A DNA stretch of 64,000 nt from Rhexocercosporidium sp. MPI-PUGE-AT-0058. Lineage: Eukaryota; Ascomycota; Leotiomycetes; Helotiales. Location of the stretch: assembly GCA_020746875.1 (NCBI GenBank), contig JAGTJL010000002.1:2666001-2730000 (forward strand), written 5' to 3'. Position numbers and translations under genes: made by a program. Shown here in pieces: positions 44,213 to 55,400 of the stretch (its first letter is position 1; the number at the start of each line of letters is the position of its first letter). Below the pieces are notes generated by a model that saw only the letters and a program-made list of their open reading frames with translations, was not told where the DNA came from and did not search any database.

Positions 44213-45156
44213 GATATGTGTAGGACGGAACTCGTTAAAGTGTACAATATATAGACATGAAGACGGCGCAAGAAGATACTCCCAATATCAATGTACACAA
44301 CATTACACAGTGTCTTGAACAATGCCGCCTCTTCAATTTCCCCTTCGTTTGCGATATTATAGTGAGTTGATCCTCTGGTTCCGAAACAGTTGTTCATGAT
44401 TGGCAAGTAGAACAGGCTCCCAGGCAGCGCTTCAGACTGAGTACTGCAGAGGCGAGTGACGCTAGGGCAGTCACTGCTAAAAGGCAACTCTGCTGCCACT
44501 TTGTACGCAAAATAGTTATTGAAACTTTATTCATATTCATATTTTAGGACTCCCGGTTCCAATGAGACCGAAACTTCTTACCCAGAGGCTTTAAAGGTAT
44601 CCTTTTGTCCCACTTCCACTTCTTCAACTTTACACCATCATGCACTAAGGGCACTCGCTTAGCACCCCAACACCGAAAACCGGACTCAAGACCTACTTTC
44701 GAAAGTTGACTCATGGATGATCTCAGGGCTGAAATGGGCACAAAAAAAGGCAAAAGGCAAAATGCAAAATAAAGATTGGCCGGAGCTTTCAACTACTCCA
44801 GGTGGGTGTCGAACCCACGACTTTCGCATCTCTTATGATGACAAGATCATATTAATCAGTTTCCTGAAGAATATAAGAACGACACGCTAACCACTCTATG
44901 CACAAAATTAGCTCATGATTGTAATCACGGGCAGTAACGAAGACTTACGCGTCACTGGAGTTTGGCATGTTTGAATTCAAAATTTGCTTATCTCGTTATC
45001 TACGAGTATTAACATTTTTGCCAAGTATTTCAACTCGAAATTTACCGAACGAGGCTCAACGGGGGATCGCAAAATCGACGTCACTTCGAGACTCTATTTG
45101 GATTTTGCATGAAAGTTGTCGCATACTTTCAACAACGTCGAATCTTGGTCGTCAAT
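44213..45156. other. Intergenic region with a tRNA-like locus
   Basis: Holds the 3' flank of the PPR-like gene, a degenerate tRNA-like sequence (listed separately) and the promoter of the G-patch gene. No protein gene is supported. Confidence 0.5.
44794..44903 (-). tRNA. Degenerate intron-containing tRNA-like sequence, possibly tRNA-Ile(UAU)
   Basis: On the minus strand a perfect T-arm (GTGGG TTCGACA CCCAC) is followed by the 3' acceptor strand CTGGAGT and A73. Upstream are a D-loop-like GTGGTTAG and an anticodon half TCGTT-C-TTATA, then an intron of about 40 nt, then a 3' anticodon strand TGCGA pairing at four of five positions, and a 5-nt variable loop. TAT would be the anticodon. The 5' acceptor strand should be ACTCCAG but is absent (TGTGCATAGA instead), and the D-stem is imperfect, so this is probably a 5'-damaged copy or pseudogene. 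Confidence 0.4.
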
Positions 45157-46143
45157 ATGTCTGCACAAGACCCTATGCCCAGCAATGGCCCCGAAGAGGA
45201 CGAGGAAGATGATTACATGAATATGGTCATCGCAGAGCCTACGGTGCCACAGAAGGAAACCTCCATACAGCGAAGACAGCGTCAAAAGCGCGAGGCAGAG
45301 ATACGAGGACGGGTCAAATCAAAAGCCGAACTCGCAGAGGAGGAGAAGACTGCCAGAGAAGCTGCGCTTTCGAAGTCGATGCTCGCAGATACCACATCAT
45401 CCAAGAACAAGGGACTAGCAATGATGGCGAAGATGGGCTTCAAGCCGGGAACTGCATTAGGAAGCAAGGATAACATTGGGGCGAGGACAGAGCCAATTGG
45501 TGTTTCTATGAAAGAGGATCGGGGAGGCATTGGTCTGGATACAGAGAAGAAGAGGAAATTCCGGGAGGAGGTCGAGAAGGAGGGTAAGAGGGTCAAGGCA
45601 GAGGAAGGGGATTACAGAGAACGAGTTAGGAGGGAGAGGGAAGAAGCAAGGTTGGAGGGTGTGGTTGGATCCGCCATGAGGGTGGCAGAGCGTATGAATG
45701 AAGAAAGGGAGGAGGCAGAAGCACAGCCATTAGAGGACCCCAAAGACGTCAAGAAGCGCACGATATCCACGAAGCCGCTCAAGCAGATCAACATCCTATG
45801 GCGAGGACTTGTTCGGAGGCGCGAGGAGAAGGAAAGGGATCGGAGAATGCGATATGATCTCCACCAAAGCCTCTCGAGATTGCCTACCTACGATGACGTG
45901 GACGAAGATAAAGATGACAAGAGGGCTCTTGGTAAAGACCGAGTCCAGCATACTCTCGTAGAGGATCTTGAGGAAGAAGACCCTGATTTAGATGCATTTA
46001 ATGAATTAGATCCAGCGGAGAGACTACACAAACTGGTCCTTCATCTCAGGGAGGAGTACAACTACTGTTTCTGGTGCAAATTTGCATATCCAGATAAGGA
46101 CATGGAGGGTTGTCCTGGTCTTACGGAGGAAGATCATGACTGA
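45157..46143 (+). CDS. G-patch protein of the GPATCH11 type (DUF4187)
   Basis: A single exon of 328 residues from MSAQDPMPSNG; an ATG 16 codons upstream is less likely. A G-patch lies at about residues 80-125 (NKGLAMMAKMGFKPGTALGS, then RGGIGLD), a motif that activates DEAH RNA helicases. A long Arg/Glu helical stretch follows (RERVRREREEARLEGVV). The C-terminus matches DUF4187: LHKLVLHLREEYNYCFWCKF, then YPDKDMEGCPGLTEEDHD with its Cys pattern. Animal GPATCH11 has the same two-domain order. The role is probably in RNA processing; the helicase partner cannot be told from sequence. Confidence 0.85.
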   Translation: MSAQDPMPSNGPEEDEEDDYMNMVIAEPTVPQKETSIQRRQRQKREAEIRGRVKSKAELAEEEKTAREAALSKSMLADTTSSKNKGLAMMAKMGFKPGTALGSKDNIGARTEPIGVSMKEDRGGIGLDTEKKRKFREEVEKEGKRVKAEEGDYRERVRREREEARLEGVVGSAMRVAERMNEEREEAEAQPLEDPKDVKKRTISTKPLKQINILWRGLVRRREEKERDRRMRYDLHQSLSRLPTYDDVDEDKDDKRALGKDRVQHTLVEDLEEEDPDLDAFNELDPAERLHKLVLHLREEYNYCFWCKFAYPDKDMEGCPGLTEEDHD

Positions 46144-48966
46144 GGCTTTGTGGCCGGCGTTGATAGCAATTATACCCGTTCTGTTTGGGGACTCCAAGTT
46201 GACTCCTTCTCCCCTGATTTCATGTGACTAACTCCTGCTAGATCACGTTGATTTTGAAGATCCATGATCTCTTCTACTATCTGGCTATACATCACATTGG
46301 TTACCGAGATTGGGACATGTCACAATGCACTTATTTGTTCTATTGAGCATAATGAGATGCATGTAAGGTAAGAGGGCATATTCATTAGGTGATGATTTGT
46401 ACCAAGTTGTCTTCCATGTTCTGTTTCGTCGGTTCTCAGTCCGTAATGTCTTTGAAGCAATATATCATTCTTCTCAGATTGCAAGTATGTTCCCAGGTAG
46501 CAAAGTTCAAGTAATAGCACGTATGATATTCTCATGTTCGTCAAGAAACCAATGGTGTCGACAAAAGAAATTCGGTCACTGGTGTTTAGTCTCAACACAT
46601 CTCAACACATCTCAGAATTACTCATTACCCAATAAAAACATCTAAGCAATACCCGCTGCAAATCATTAAGAGGAGTGAGAAGTGAAGCGTACCCAAACTA
46701 CCATCACAGCTAACATCCTGACACTACGACTTAATTTCTTGACGAGCGTACTCTCTTGTTATGTGCCTCATGCTTTGCCGTCATAATTTATTCATCCCTT
46801 GTAGCCCCTCAAGTTATGGGCAACAGAATCGATGCTCTGCTCTTCTTCTTTCCTTTCTATCCCTCCTCTAGCGTTCTTGCTCTCGCTGCACCCACCTATT
46901 TCAGGCTTGGTCTCAATGTTATTGTGCGCCTCGTCCTCAACTAAGACGTTCATGAAGTATGACTTTGATAGTATAATCTTATATCGATGCTGCCCCTGCT
47001 ATTGTCCCCTTAGTTATATTTGCCCCCAAAATGGCGAGAGGACACTGTGAAGTCTGCTCCATTAAAATTTCTTAGAACAGATCCCAGATATCAAAGAATA
47101 ATTTCACCTGTTACGTTCGCTTGTTTATAGTTTCTGTGGCTCTCCCCCACAATTTCCTTGTACATTTATTAGTGTTGAACTCCTTATTTCCCGCACATGT
47201 ATATCCTTCCACGGTCAGAACAAATTGTTTTTAAGGGCATCACAACTAGCATAGCCTCCTTTGTCGCTTGACATTCTTTATGAAGCCAGCCTTCAAGGTC
47301 AACATTAGGCTCGGCTAACCAGCCCCCTATAATTAGCGAGACCAAATTAACCTGCCACCTTTTCGAAGAGATCTCAGTCTCATTCTTTCTCTTCACGAGA
47401 ACGCATGGTGGCATAATTGAGTTGGTGGGGACTGGTGAATTGATTGATCTAGTCGGGGATGTTCGACTATTCTTTGACGTCAGTGCAAAAGTCTTCGCTT
47501 TCGTCTCATCAAGAAACTCTAGAACCTGGGCGAGCAACATATAAGCTGTCGTAGTGGAGTCAAAGTCATGATCCCCTTTGCATATCAGGCTTCTGTTATT
47601 GTATGTATTCTTTTCTGACAGAAAGTTTTCCCCTGAATCTTCCCACGGGGATTATATCCTTGGGTATGGTACCTGCCAGCTTCTCTGTGTTTGCCTTGCG
47701 ATTTTGCTCACACCCATGCACGATTCCCAGTTTGTTATTTCGAGCAGCAGACTTTGCTGCCTATCTGAATCCCTGAGTTTGGATAACCTTGATACAGAGG
47801 GTGAAATAAATTTCATCAAGTTCCAGGAGAACATCCTCGGGGGTTAGATATTCTGTCCAGGATATCGCGAACTTAGTTTGCCTTCTACAGTACTTCAACT
47901 CATGAACAGATCTTGACTTGCATGACTTGCATGAATCGAATCTTACTTCAGCCGTATGATCCACTGAGCAGGATATCAAATCAATCTCGTGATAAAAAAG
48001 AAGTATCATAAAGTGCGCATGATTCGCGGAACTACCGACGGCGTCTCGAGGAATAGAGTTCTGGCAACGAAGACAACATTTATGCAATCGCGGATATTCT
48101 CTCCCGGTACGTCACAGCACATCAATAGTTCGTTTTGCAATTCATAATAGTAGACTTGTATCGTAGTATGAGCCAGGTATTTTAGATCGTAGCTCATATC
48201 GCCCTGGTCTAGTTGAGGGACGGTATGGATTTTCCTGGGGGAATGCACGTCGAACGTCAACATAGCTTCGGGATATTTTCAAGACCGAGATCTACATATC
48301 ACAATTCACTGAAGACATGTTAGCAATTCATGCGATGACAAGATAGCGAGATTAGTCGTAGCTAAGAGACTTTACTTTAGTTGACCATTTGTAGGTTTAC
48401 CAGTACATTTCGAACGGGCAGGTCTGGAGTTTGATCTAAACGGGTCACAAAACATCGCGATTAAAGCGGTACTTTCGTTACTGTAATTTGCAAAATTGTC
48501 TTTCTCGTGCTTACTATCACACCTAAATATTGTGCGAGGAAAATTAAAATATATTCAGCATTGTAGGGCATTGCTCAATGACGAGGACTGAACAAGGACG
48601 AATCTTGTGACACTTGATTGATACAATAGTAGTATACATCATAGATATGCTTCCAGAAAATGAGATTTAAAAGCATTTTAAGACGAATGGTATCCAGCTT
48701 GTTCAGTCTCACAGCAACCTTCTGTCTTTTCGCAAGAACATCTCGTAAGATCATAGAACAAGATCACGGTGAATTTACCCGGCTGTAGCGATTGAAAGCT
48801 ATTGGTTGCAGCCGGCCAGCACACCTTCCACATCCTCTTACCGAACGCCCGATACGTAGGCCAGAGCCTCGTCGATCCATGTAAAGACAGGGCGCTTCAG
48901 GACAAACTGGAGAGGTCGTCCTCGTTACCCAAATTCCGTTGACCGGCCTCGAGGCGTATAGAGGGC
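46144..48966. other. Gene-poor 2.8-kb region
   Basis: More AT-rich than the left part. It contains small direct repeats (TCTCAACACA three times near 46590; GACTTGCAT twice near 47925). The only possible gene is a weak minus-strand chain of frames (see separate entry). No transposon protein, LTR or inverted repeat is recognisable by eye. Confidence 0.45.
47184..48263 (-). pseudogene. Possible multi-exon gene or gene remnant, unrecognised
   Basis: Three minus-strand frames in a row (48263..48006, 48087..47761, 47540..47184) have natural-looking composition, for example YDLKYLAHTTIQVYYYELQN, FDSCKSCKSRSVHELKYC and WLHKECQATKEAMLVVMPL. A GTACCG...GTTGCCAG intron could join the first two in phase (LMCCD|NSIPRDAVG), and a later GTAAGA donor could lead on. 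I do not recognise any domain and cannot close a full model, so this may be a decayed gene or chance. Confidence 0.22.
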
Positions 48967-51440
48967 ATGGCGGAGAAAAGACGACAAAAGCGACCTCGAG
49001 AAGGAAGCATTGAAGAGTCTGAACACATCGCAGAGAGTCGACCGGTGCCCAGTAATAGCACCTCAAGTACTGAGCCTTACCAATCAGCTGAAGGATCGCT
49101 GGCAAGTTATCCACCTCCGTCGGGCTACAGCATCGATCGATTGAACCACCACATCGACCTCGAAGACTTCGGGAAGAGCCTCCAAGAAGCGGCTAATGCT
49201 GTGTTTGCTGGGGCAGGGAATAGAAGATCTAGGTACTCAAACGTTCGTTTACCACCTTTTTAGACCTCTCTCTGTAGCTTGCACTTCGATACAACGATAC
49301 ATATCATCCTGATATCAAGCTAAACGTGACGCAGGTCTCCGTGATCTTGTTTTCCTGGGAAGATGAGGATCCAAATCTTCCTGTATCCTTGGAAATTGCC
49401 GCCTTAAAACACGTCTTTGTAAACCTAGTGAGTACCTTCTCGGCAACTTTAGGTATCGGAATCGGAAAGCAAGCACAGCAAGAGGACTGCTGATCAACTG
49501 GCAGTATGGATATGAAGCCATCGAGTGGCAGATCCCCAACCTGAACAGTCATACTGCACTAAACCTGAGGATACTGCAGTTCTTGGCCGAGGGCGACTGC
49601 AAGAACCTCAAAATTATATACTATGCAGGGCATGGAAAGCTAAGTTCTCGAGGCCAGGCAGTGTGGACTAGGTCAGTGAATCTTGCTTATACCTTGTCCA
49701 TGTTCATCAACAGAAACGTTACACTTCGCTGACAGTGAATTCTCGCCTCCAGTTATGGGAACTGTCACGCCGAGAGACCGCCTATGGTGAAGTGGTCGGG
49801 CATCCAGAATGCCTTGGAAGAGTCGGAATCCGATGTGTTGATCCTGCTAGATTGCTGTGCTTCGGGCCTAAGCAACACAGATGAAGGCAAGCCATTAACA
49901 TCCTCTACTAGCTGCGATCGAGCTGACAGCATTCCCAGGGAATGGTGTCACCGAGCTGTTAGCAGCATGCGCATTCAACAATACCACAAAAGGAGTAGGA
50001 CCATTTTCTTTCACGCACGTATTGATCTCTCAATTGAAGAACTTGGTCAGCAGACCGTCTTTCACAATTGGGTATCTGTACAACTTGATGTTCGCTCAGG
50101 TTCAGGCGCTGCCAGTGAAGTCTGCAGAGTACAGAAAGCCTCCGATACACTTGGTCTTGACTCAAGACCACCGCTTTCCTCGAAGTATTACTCTGTCATG
50201 TCGGAAGCCGGAGAAACAAGATATACCAGACATAAGCATGGATATGCTAGAAGAACATGCCGATCAATATGCCGTCCTTGATTCAGTGTAAGAAACTCCT
50301 ATACATCGACATATGATTCCCATGGCATCTCTAGTCTTTCAACGGATTCTAACTCATACTCAGGGATCAATCGAGTTTATCCGATGAAAGCGAAAAAGTG
50401 TCAGACAGCAGCCTATTTGCAAATTCCAGCGAGTCGCCGGCAACATCGCTTTCTCTTATTCCAGAATACCCCAGACTTCTCTTCAGCATACGTATGAGTG
50501 AGGACATCAATCCTCGAACCCTCTCACCCGAGCTCTTCGCAGATTGGCTGTCAGCCTTACCGATGGAGGCCAAGTCTGTAAGGGTGGAAGCTGATTTCGC
50601 TAGTGATTCGACATTGCTGATGGTATCTATGCTGATTGCTTTAATGGGATACCTTCCTCGCAGCGAAGCAATCTCCCTGCTGGGTACTGTAAGATCGAAT
50701 AACTTGCTTTCAACTGATCAAGAGGGATCGAAATTACCGAAGAGTGTAGGTTTGACCGTATTCTTTCCTCGAGCCATCCCCCGCCACTCCCTGGGTAGCA
50801 AATTACACAATATGTCACGACCAATGAGTATCGTTATCTGAACTCGCAGGCTAATAATGGATATACAGGTCGTAACAAGCGATCCAAAGGTTGAGCTGGA
50901 GGACATTTTCATGAATGATGAAAGTAAAAGTCCGTCTCAAGATCATCTCGAGGAAGAGATGGATGTTGCAACGCCAAGACCAATCGATACGCTGCTAGAG
51001 AGCAGCCATATACACATGGATACAAACACATCGCCTACTGACGGGACATTAGCGGGCCCTCTCGCGGCATACCACTGGGGAGCCCATCTCGCAAAGAAGA
51101 CAAAACCTTTCCAGCTCAATAGCATATACAACAAGTGGTCAATGGAGAAGCTCGAGGTGGTTGCGAGAAGTGCTGTGACAGCTTACCACGTGAGGAAGCA
51201 GGACGAGCAAATGTCTCTGCTGCAACACAAAATAGACAGCATGATAATTCACCTGTAACTTTAAAAACAGAGATGGAAACAGAGATTAGAGACAGTCCTG
51301 GGCATGAGGTGGAGATAATGGATGATGCAGCATTTATGGATGTATTCGAGGGATCAATTTCTGACAATGAGTACATCGTAAGATCGAGTGGACTGTCCCT
51401 GCAAAAAGAGTTATTTCCTCAAAAGAATTGTTCGTCTTAG
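48967..51440 (+). CDS. Caspase-like (peptidase C14) domain protein
   Basis: Eight exons fit in phase: 48967..49242, 49335..49427, 49505..49671, 49753..49886, 49939..50287, 50364..50745, 50869..51189 and 51240..51440 (640 residues). After a disordered, charged N-terminus comes the C14 fold: NVSVILFSWEDED, YGYEAIEWQIPNLNSHTAL, catalytic His166 in IIYYAGHGKL, catalytic Cys (Cys214, second of the pair) in DVLILLDCCASGLS, then GVTELLAACAFNN, SFTHVLISQLKNL and KPPIHLVLTQD. A C-terminal block (AKSVRVEADFASDSTLLMVS, partly shown) resembles the tail of a known group of fungal metacaspase-like proteins. The fourth intron (49887..49938) starts with GC, not GT. The first intron has a GTTCGT donor. The last two introns, in a disordered tail, are less certain; the gene could end at 50841 or 51258. 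Relatives are linked to cell death and incompatibility, but substrate and role here are unknown. Confidence 0.78.
49887..49938 (+). other. GC-AG intron in the caspase-like gene
   Basis: Donor GAAG|GCAAGC, branch GAGCTGACAG, acceptor ATTCCCAG. Removal joins NTDEG to NGVTELLAACAF in phase; reading through hits stops or a different frame. A minor class of U2 introns has GC donors. Confidence 0.8.
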
Positions 51441-54400
51441 GAGTAGATCAAGCAACAAGTGCTCGATTTTCACAACTAACAAGCTTAATCAGAGAAAGTA
51501 AACAATCAAAATAGATCCCGCAATGGTCGCAGGCAGCCTGTAATATCTGAACAGCACACTGCTCACCCGACACCTCGCCGCAACTCGGAACAGAGATTGT
51601 TGTCGCAGAAGCAGGTTGCCTGCGGGTATCCTAACCATATGAACAAAGTGCAAAGAACAGCTCCGTGTTCTGAAGTTCTTCTCACTCAGCTTCCACGAGC
51701 AACTGTAACAGGCGCGTAGCACTTGTAACGTAAACCATCGTCTGAGACAAAGATCTCCAAGTGACGAGTCTGCAGGTCCTCGCAGATAGAACTCGCTAAC
51801 TTCGCTTTCAAGAGGGTCAAGAAAAACCCCACGTTTCAGACCTTGTCTTGATGGCGTCGATGGAACGGATGAGGCAGGACGCTACTAAGCCTTGGTTGAG
51901 ACTGGAAGGAGGAGATAACCTATCTTCTATCGAAGTTCGAGAGAGATGAAAGTGTAGAATTGGCATAGTACTCTACGCGGATTCTTGTTGCTCATGCGGC
52001 AAGGAGAACACCCTCAACCAGGCGACGCATGAACGATGGAAGCCACGTGGATGCATGTTCATGCTTTCGGTGACGCGTTGTGAACTCTCTTTGCTGAAGA
52101 ACAGATCGCGAAGGCATGAACAAGAGAAATAGCGCAGATAAGAAGTACAGTAAGAAAATGTGGGTTCAATTCCAGGATTCCCCATAAGTCCACATGAACA
52201 CTTGAAGGAAGGGGCGATCATTCTTCATCTCAACTCCATCTCCTTAACGAGGACCCGGATATGCCCTGTATCGACACGCTTCATCGACGTCTTTGACAGG
52301 TTTGCTGGGTCAACTTCCCCATGGGTGGTCCTTGCTCGCTCGCACAGTCAATCAATCGAACGTGGATCGTCAGCAGTGCCCATTCTCGGCTTCCATGCCT
52401 AAACTATCCCGTTCAAATGATGATCATACCCCGGGGGTAACAACACGAGCATTTTAGGTTTTTTGTTAGCATAACTTTCTCCAAACGCTCACCGGACAAT
52501 GGAACTCAAGAGAGGCCGCGGCGAACACGAACGCCAACTGCCCGCTGTCAGAGTGAGGATCTTTCTTCGCTCGAAAATTGGCACGTGCGTGAACCGTTCA
52601 GATGGAATCAAGGGTCTTCCATGTCCAGGGAAAGAGCAGAGCAGGGCATTGTCGGAGTGTCTGTTTTGGTAAATCGCTGCAGAAATGCAACGTAATAAGA
52701 GCAGCAATATAACAAGATGAGGCAATATTGTAAGCGTCGAAAAAGGGAACCCCGCGGGAGTCTACCAAGACCAGGTTGCTAGTTGAAGAAATTGTTCTCC
52801 GTACTGTAGGGCTCACTGGGATATCGGGCCGCAGCTTGGTTGTTGCACCCCGCCGTCAGTGCAGAGCCGTGAGGCGATCCTGGGGAAATCGTGATGGTCA
52901 TGCCATCATGTGGATTCGAAAATGGGGAGAGCAGATGTTGCGGGAAATTGCGAACTTGGAGAAGTATTGACCAAAATACCTCGGTCTCAGCCACTCTGTA
53001 TGGAAGACTGTATTGAGGGAGTTTCTCCGTGCCGTTTTCCTGTGATAATTTCCTTGTGAATTGGCGGAGTTTATGCCGGAACGGAAGTGTGGGTGGACGC
53101 AGAAAAATGCTCGAAGCATTGCCCAATCAAGGAGAATTTTCGTCCGCCGTTGACGTTGAGTCTTGGAAAGGAAAGAGGTGTGCCAACAGTCAAGTCCGAA
53201 AACTTGCCGAAGAAAAGGATGAACTTTACAAACTTATTATCTAGGCCATTTTTTTTTAGAGTTCGTTATTAAGCCTTCAGAATACAGCGACAGAAGCCCA
53301 TTTCATCTGGTGCCAGACCTTTGGGATTCTGGTTGACTATTTCGGGAGCTTCTGGAAGATGTCCCGCATTCAACCGGTTACATTTGAAACGTAAGAAACA
53401 AGGGGGAAACGTGGCTTCGTTAAACGAGGACGGATTTGGTCCTGTGCATTTCTGCACCGGACGCAGGCTGACGGCACACACGGTTCGGCCAAGTCTCTTT
53501 GAAGGGAAACCCTCCGTCACTGAATCCATGGGTTGGTCGAAGAGGCGGATATGCAGAGTGCTGCCGCAAGTAAAGCCATGATGAAAGCCATCATTCGGCT
53601 GGGTAAACAAAAGAGATGTTGGCATCTGCAAAAGGGTTACATTGCATCTTCTGGGAATTTTTCCAGTTGTTGTTTGGAGTCCCAAGGCGGTTGTAGGCTG
53701 TGCCGCTACGGTTGAGGCTGATTTTGAACCTAAAAGGCAAAAGACGAAGAACATCCAACTGCATTCGGACTATGAACCCAATAAGGACGACGTAGATCCT
53801 GATATACGAACCGGCCTTGATCGCATGGCAAAGCTGGTTCACAGGGTCTGAGCTCGATAGCACGGCCTATCACATTCTCTAGCCTAGCAGACACGGGTCA
53901 GCTTACTGTAACGATTCATTTGGAAGATTCAAGCTGCAGCCTTACCGAGATATCTGATCAATCGGCGAGGTTCTTACGTCTTGGAGATTTGGAGGCGAGG
54001 ATGGGGTGCAAAAGGGGCGGATGCACCTCCTGCTTCCCCAAGAGATGTTTCCTGATAGGTGGATGGGGCTATGGAGAACTTGCATACGATCTAAGGAGGA
54101 TTTTCTCGGCAGTCCTGCTCGCAGTAGTGATTGATATCTCCCGACTGAACAGTCGCACTACATGGAATCTTGGCAACCGTCTGTTCGTGGGATGGATCAT
54201 AGAGAAGTTGCCATGCTTCTTGGATGTTCGAAAAAAAACAAAAGATGTTTCCTCTTGCATGACTTGGAGGTTTTACATTTCAAGACTTAGTTAGCCGAGA
54301 CGCGGCAGGGAGGCGAGCCCAGGGCCTCTGGGAAGGACCTGGTGGGATAAGATAATGGTTACGTCGGGAATTTCCAAATCGGGCTATACTCCCGACATCG

Positions 54401-55400
54401 TCATTCTCATCCATGGGATGGAGCTAGTTCTAGGATTACGAGGCGTATGTCTGTGCGAGTGTGTGGTAGACCGTGCTTCAGAATTAGGTCAGGAAGATTT
54501 TTTCTTCAAGACTTCAACAAACCAGAGTCGCAGTTGCTCCAGCTTCCGGAAACCCAAAATGTCTTATGAGTGGCCGGCACTGGTGTCTCTCCTCATGACA
54601 GAACTATAAAAGTTTCAATAGCACCCCATCTTGCAAAGATGCGGTGTGAGGTTTGAAATTTGCAACCTTTGGACCTGTTCCAAAGAACATCTCCCATCCG
54701 AGCGATGAAACAAGGAAGGTGATGTGATGGCCCCTTGAAAATCGAGTTTCCAGGTGTTCTTTGGAATGTGAAGCGCGAACTGCTGGCCATAGCCGTCTCA
54801 GCCTTTCGGGATCTTTTGAGCCGATCAAGGGCAACACTGTCACCAGTATTTGGACTTTTGTCATCTGCCTGGGTTGAGAGTACAATACCATAAAGTTCCC
54901 AGGAATGGCATGGCTCCAAAATCTGGTAGCTGAATCCTTTGCGAGAAGGAAATTTTTAGATCTTGTTACTAATAAGTTCGGTAAAGAAATTGTCAAATGG
55001 TCGTCGAAGTGAAGTGACTGGACCACTACTGTAGGGCTTGATGATATCCCTAGCCTTACATCGATAGAACCTTTGCGATAGTCCGGCGAGTATCCAAGGC
55101 TTCAACCCATCGGCGTCCAAGATCCCTTCATTGTCATTATTTAAACTTTCGCATGAACGTGGCGCGGGGAATTGATTGTATAGCGCGGATTGGCGAACTG
55201 GAGCCAAATCCCCAGAGATCCGCAGAGATCAGCTCAACATCAGTCGAGACCGAAGTTGACGTCGATCATACTGTAGATAGTGACGCCAACGCTACAATTC
55301 AGCACAGCTGACCTTACTGATTCTCTCTCCGTGAATATCACACCAACAGGCCATGTCATTTCTGATATGTTTTGTATCTAACAAGAAGACTAGCAGCCAT
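51441..55400. other. Gene desert, left half
   Basis: About 4 kb in which I find no gene, RNA or transposon I can defend. Open frames of up to 160 codons (for example 53269..53754 on the minus strand) have high Cys/Pro/Ser content and no domain. The sequence is not obviously AT-biased, so heavy RIP is not apparent by eye. Old, unrecognisable mobile-element remnants are possible. Confidence 0.4.

Noticed and set aside
53269..53754. 161-codon minus-strand frame as a gene
   Set aside because: Cys/Pro-rich, no domain, no plausible upstream exon or promoter; part of a long gene-free stretch where long frames occur by chance.
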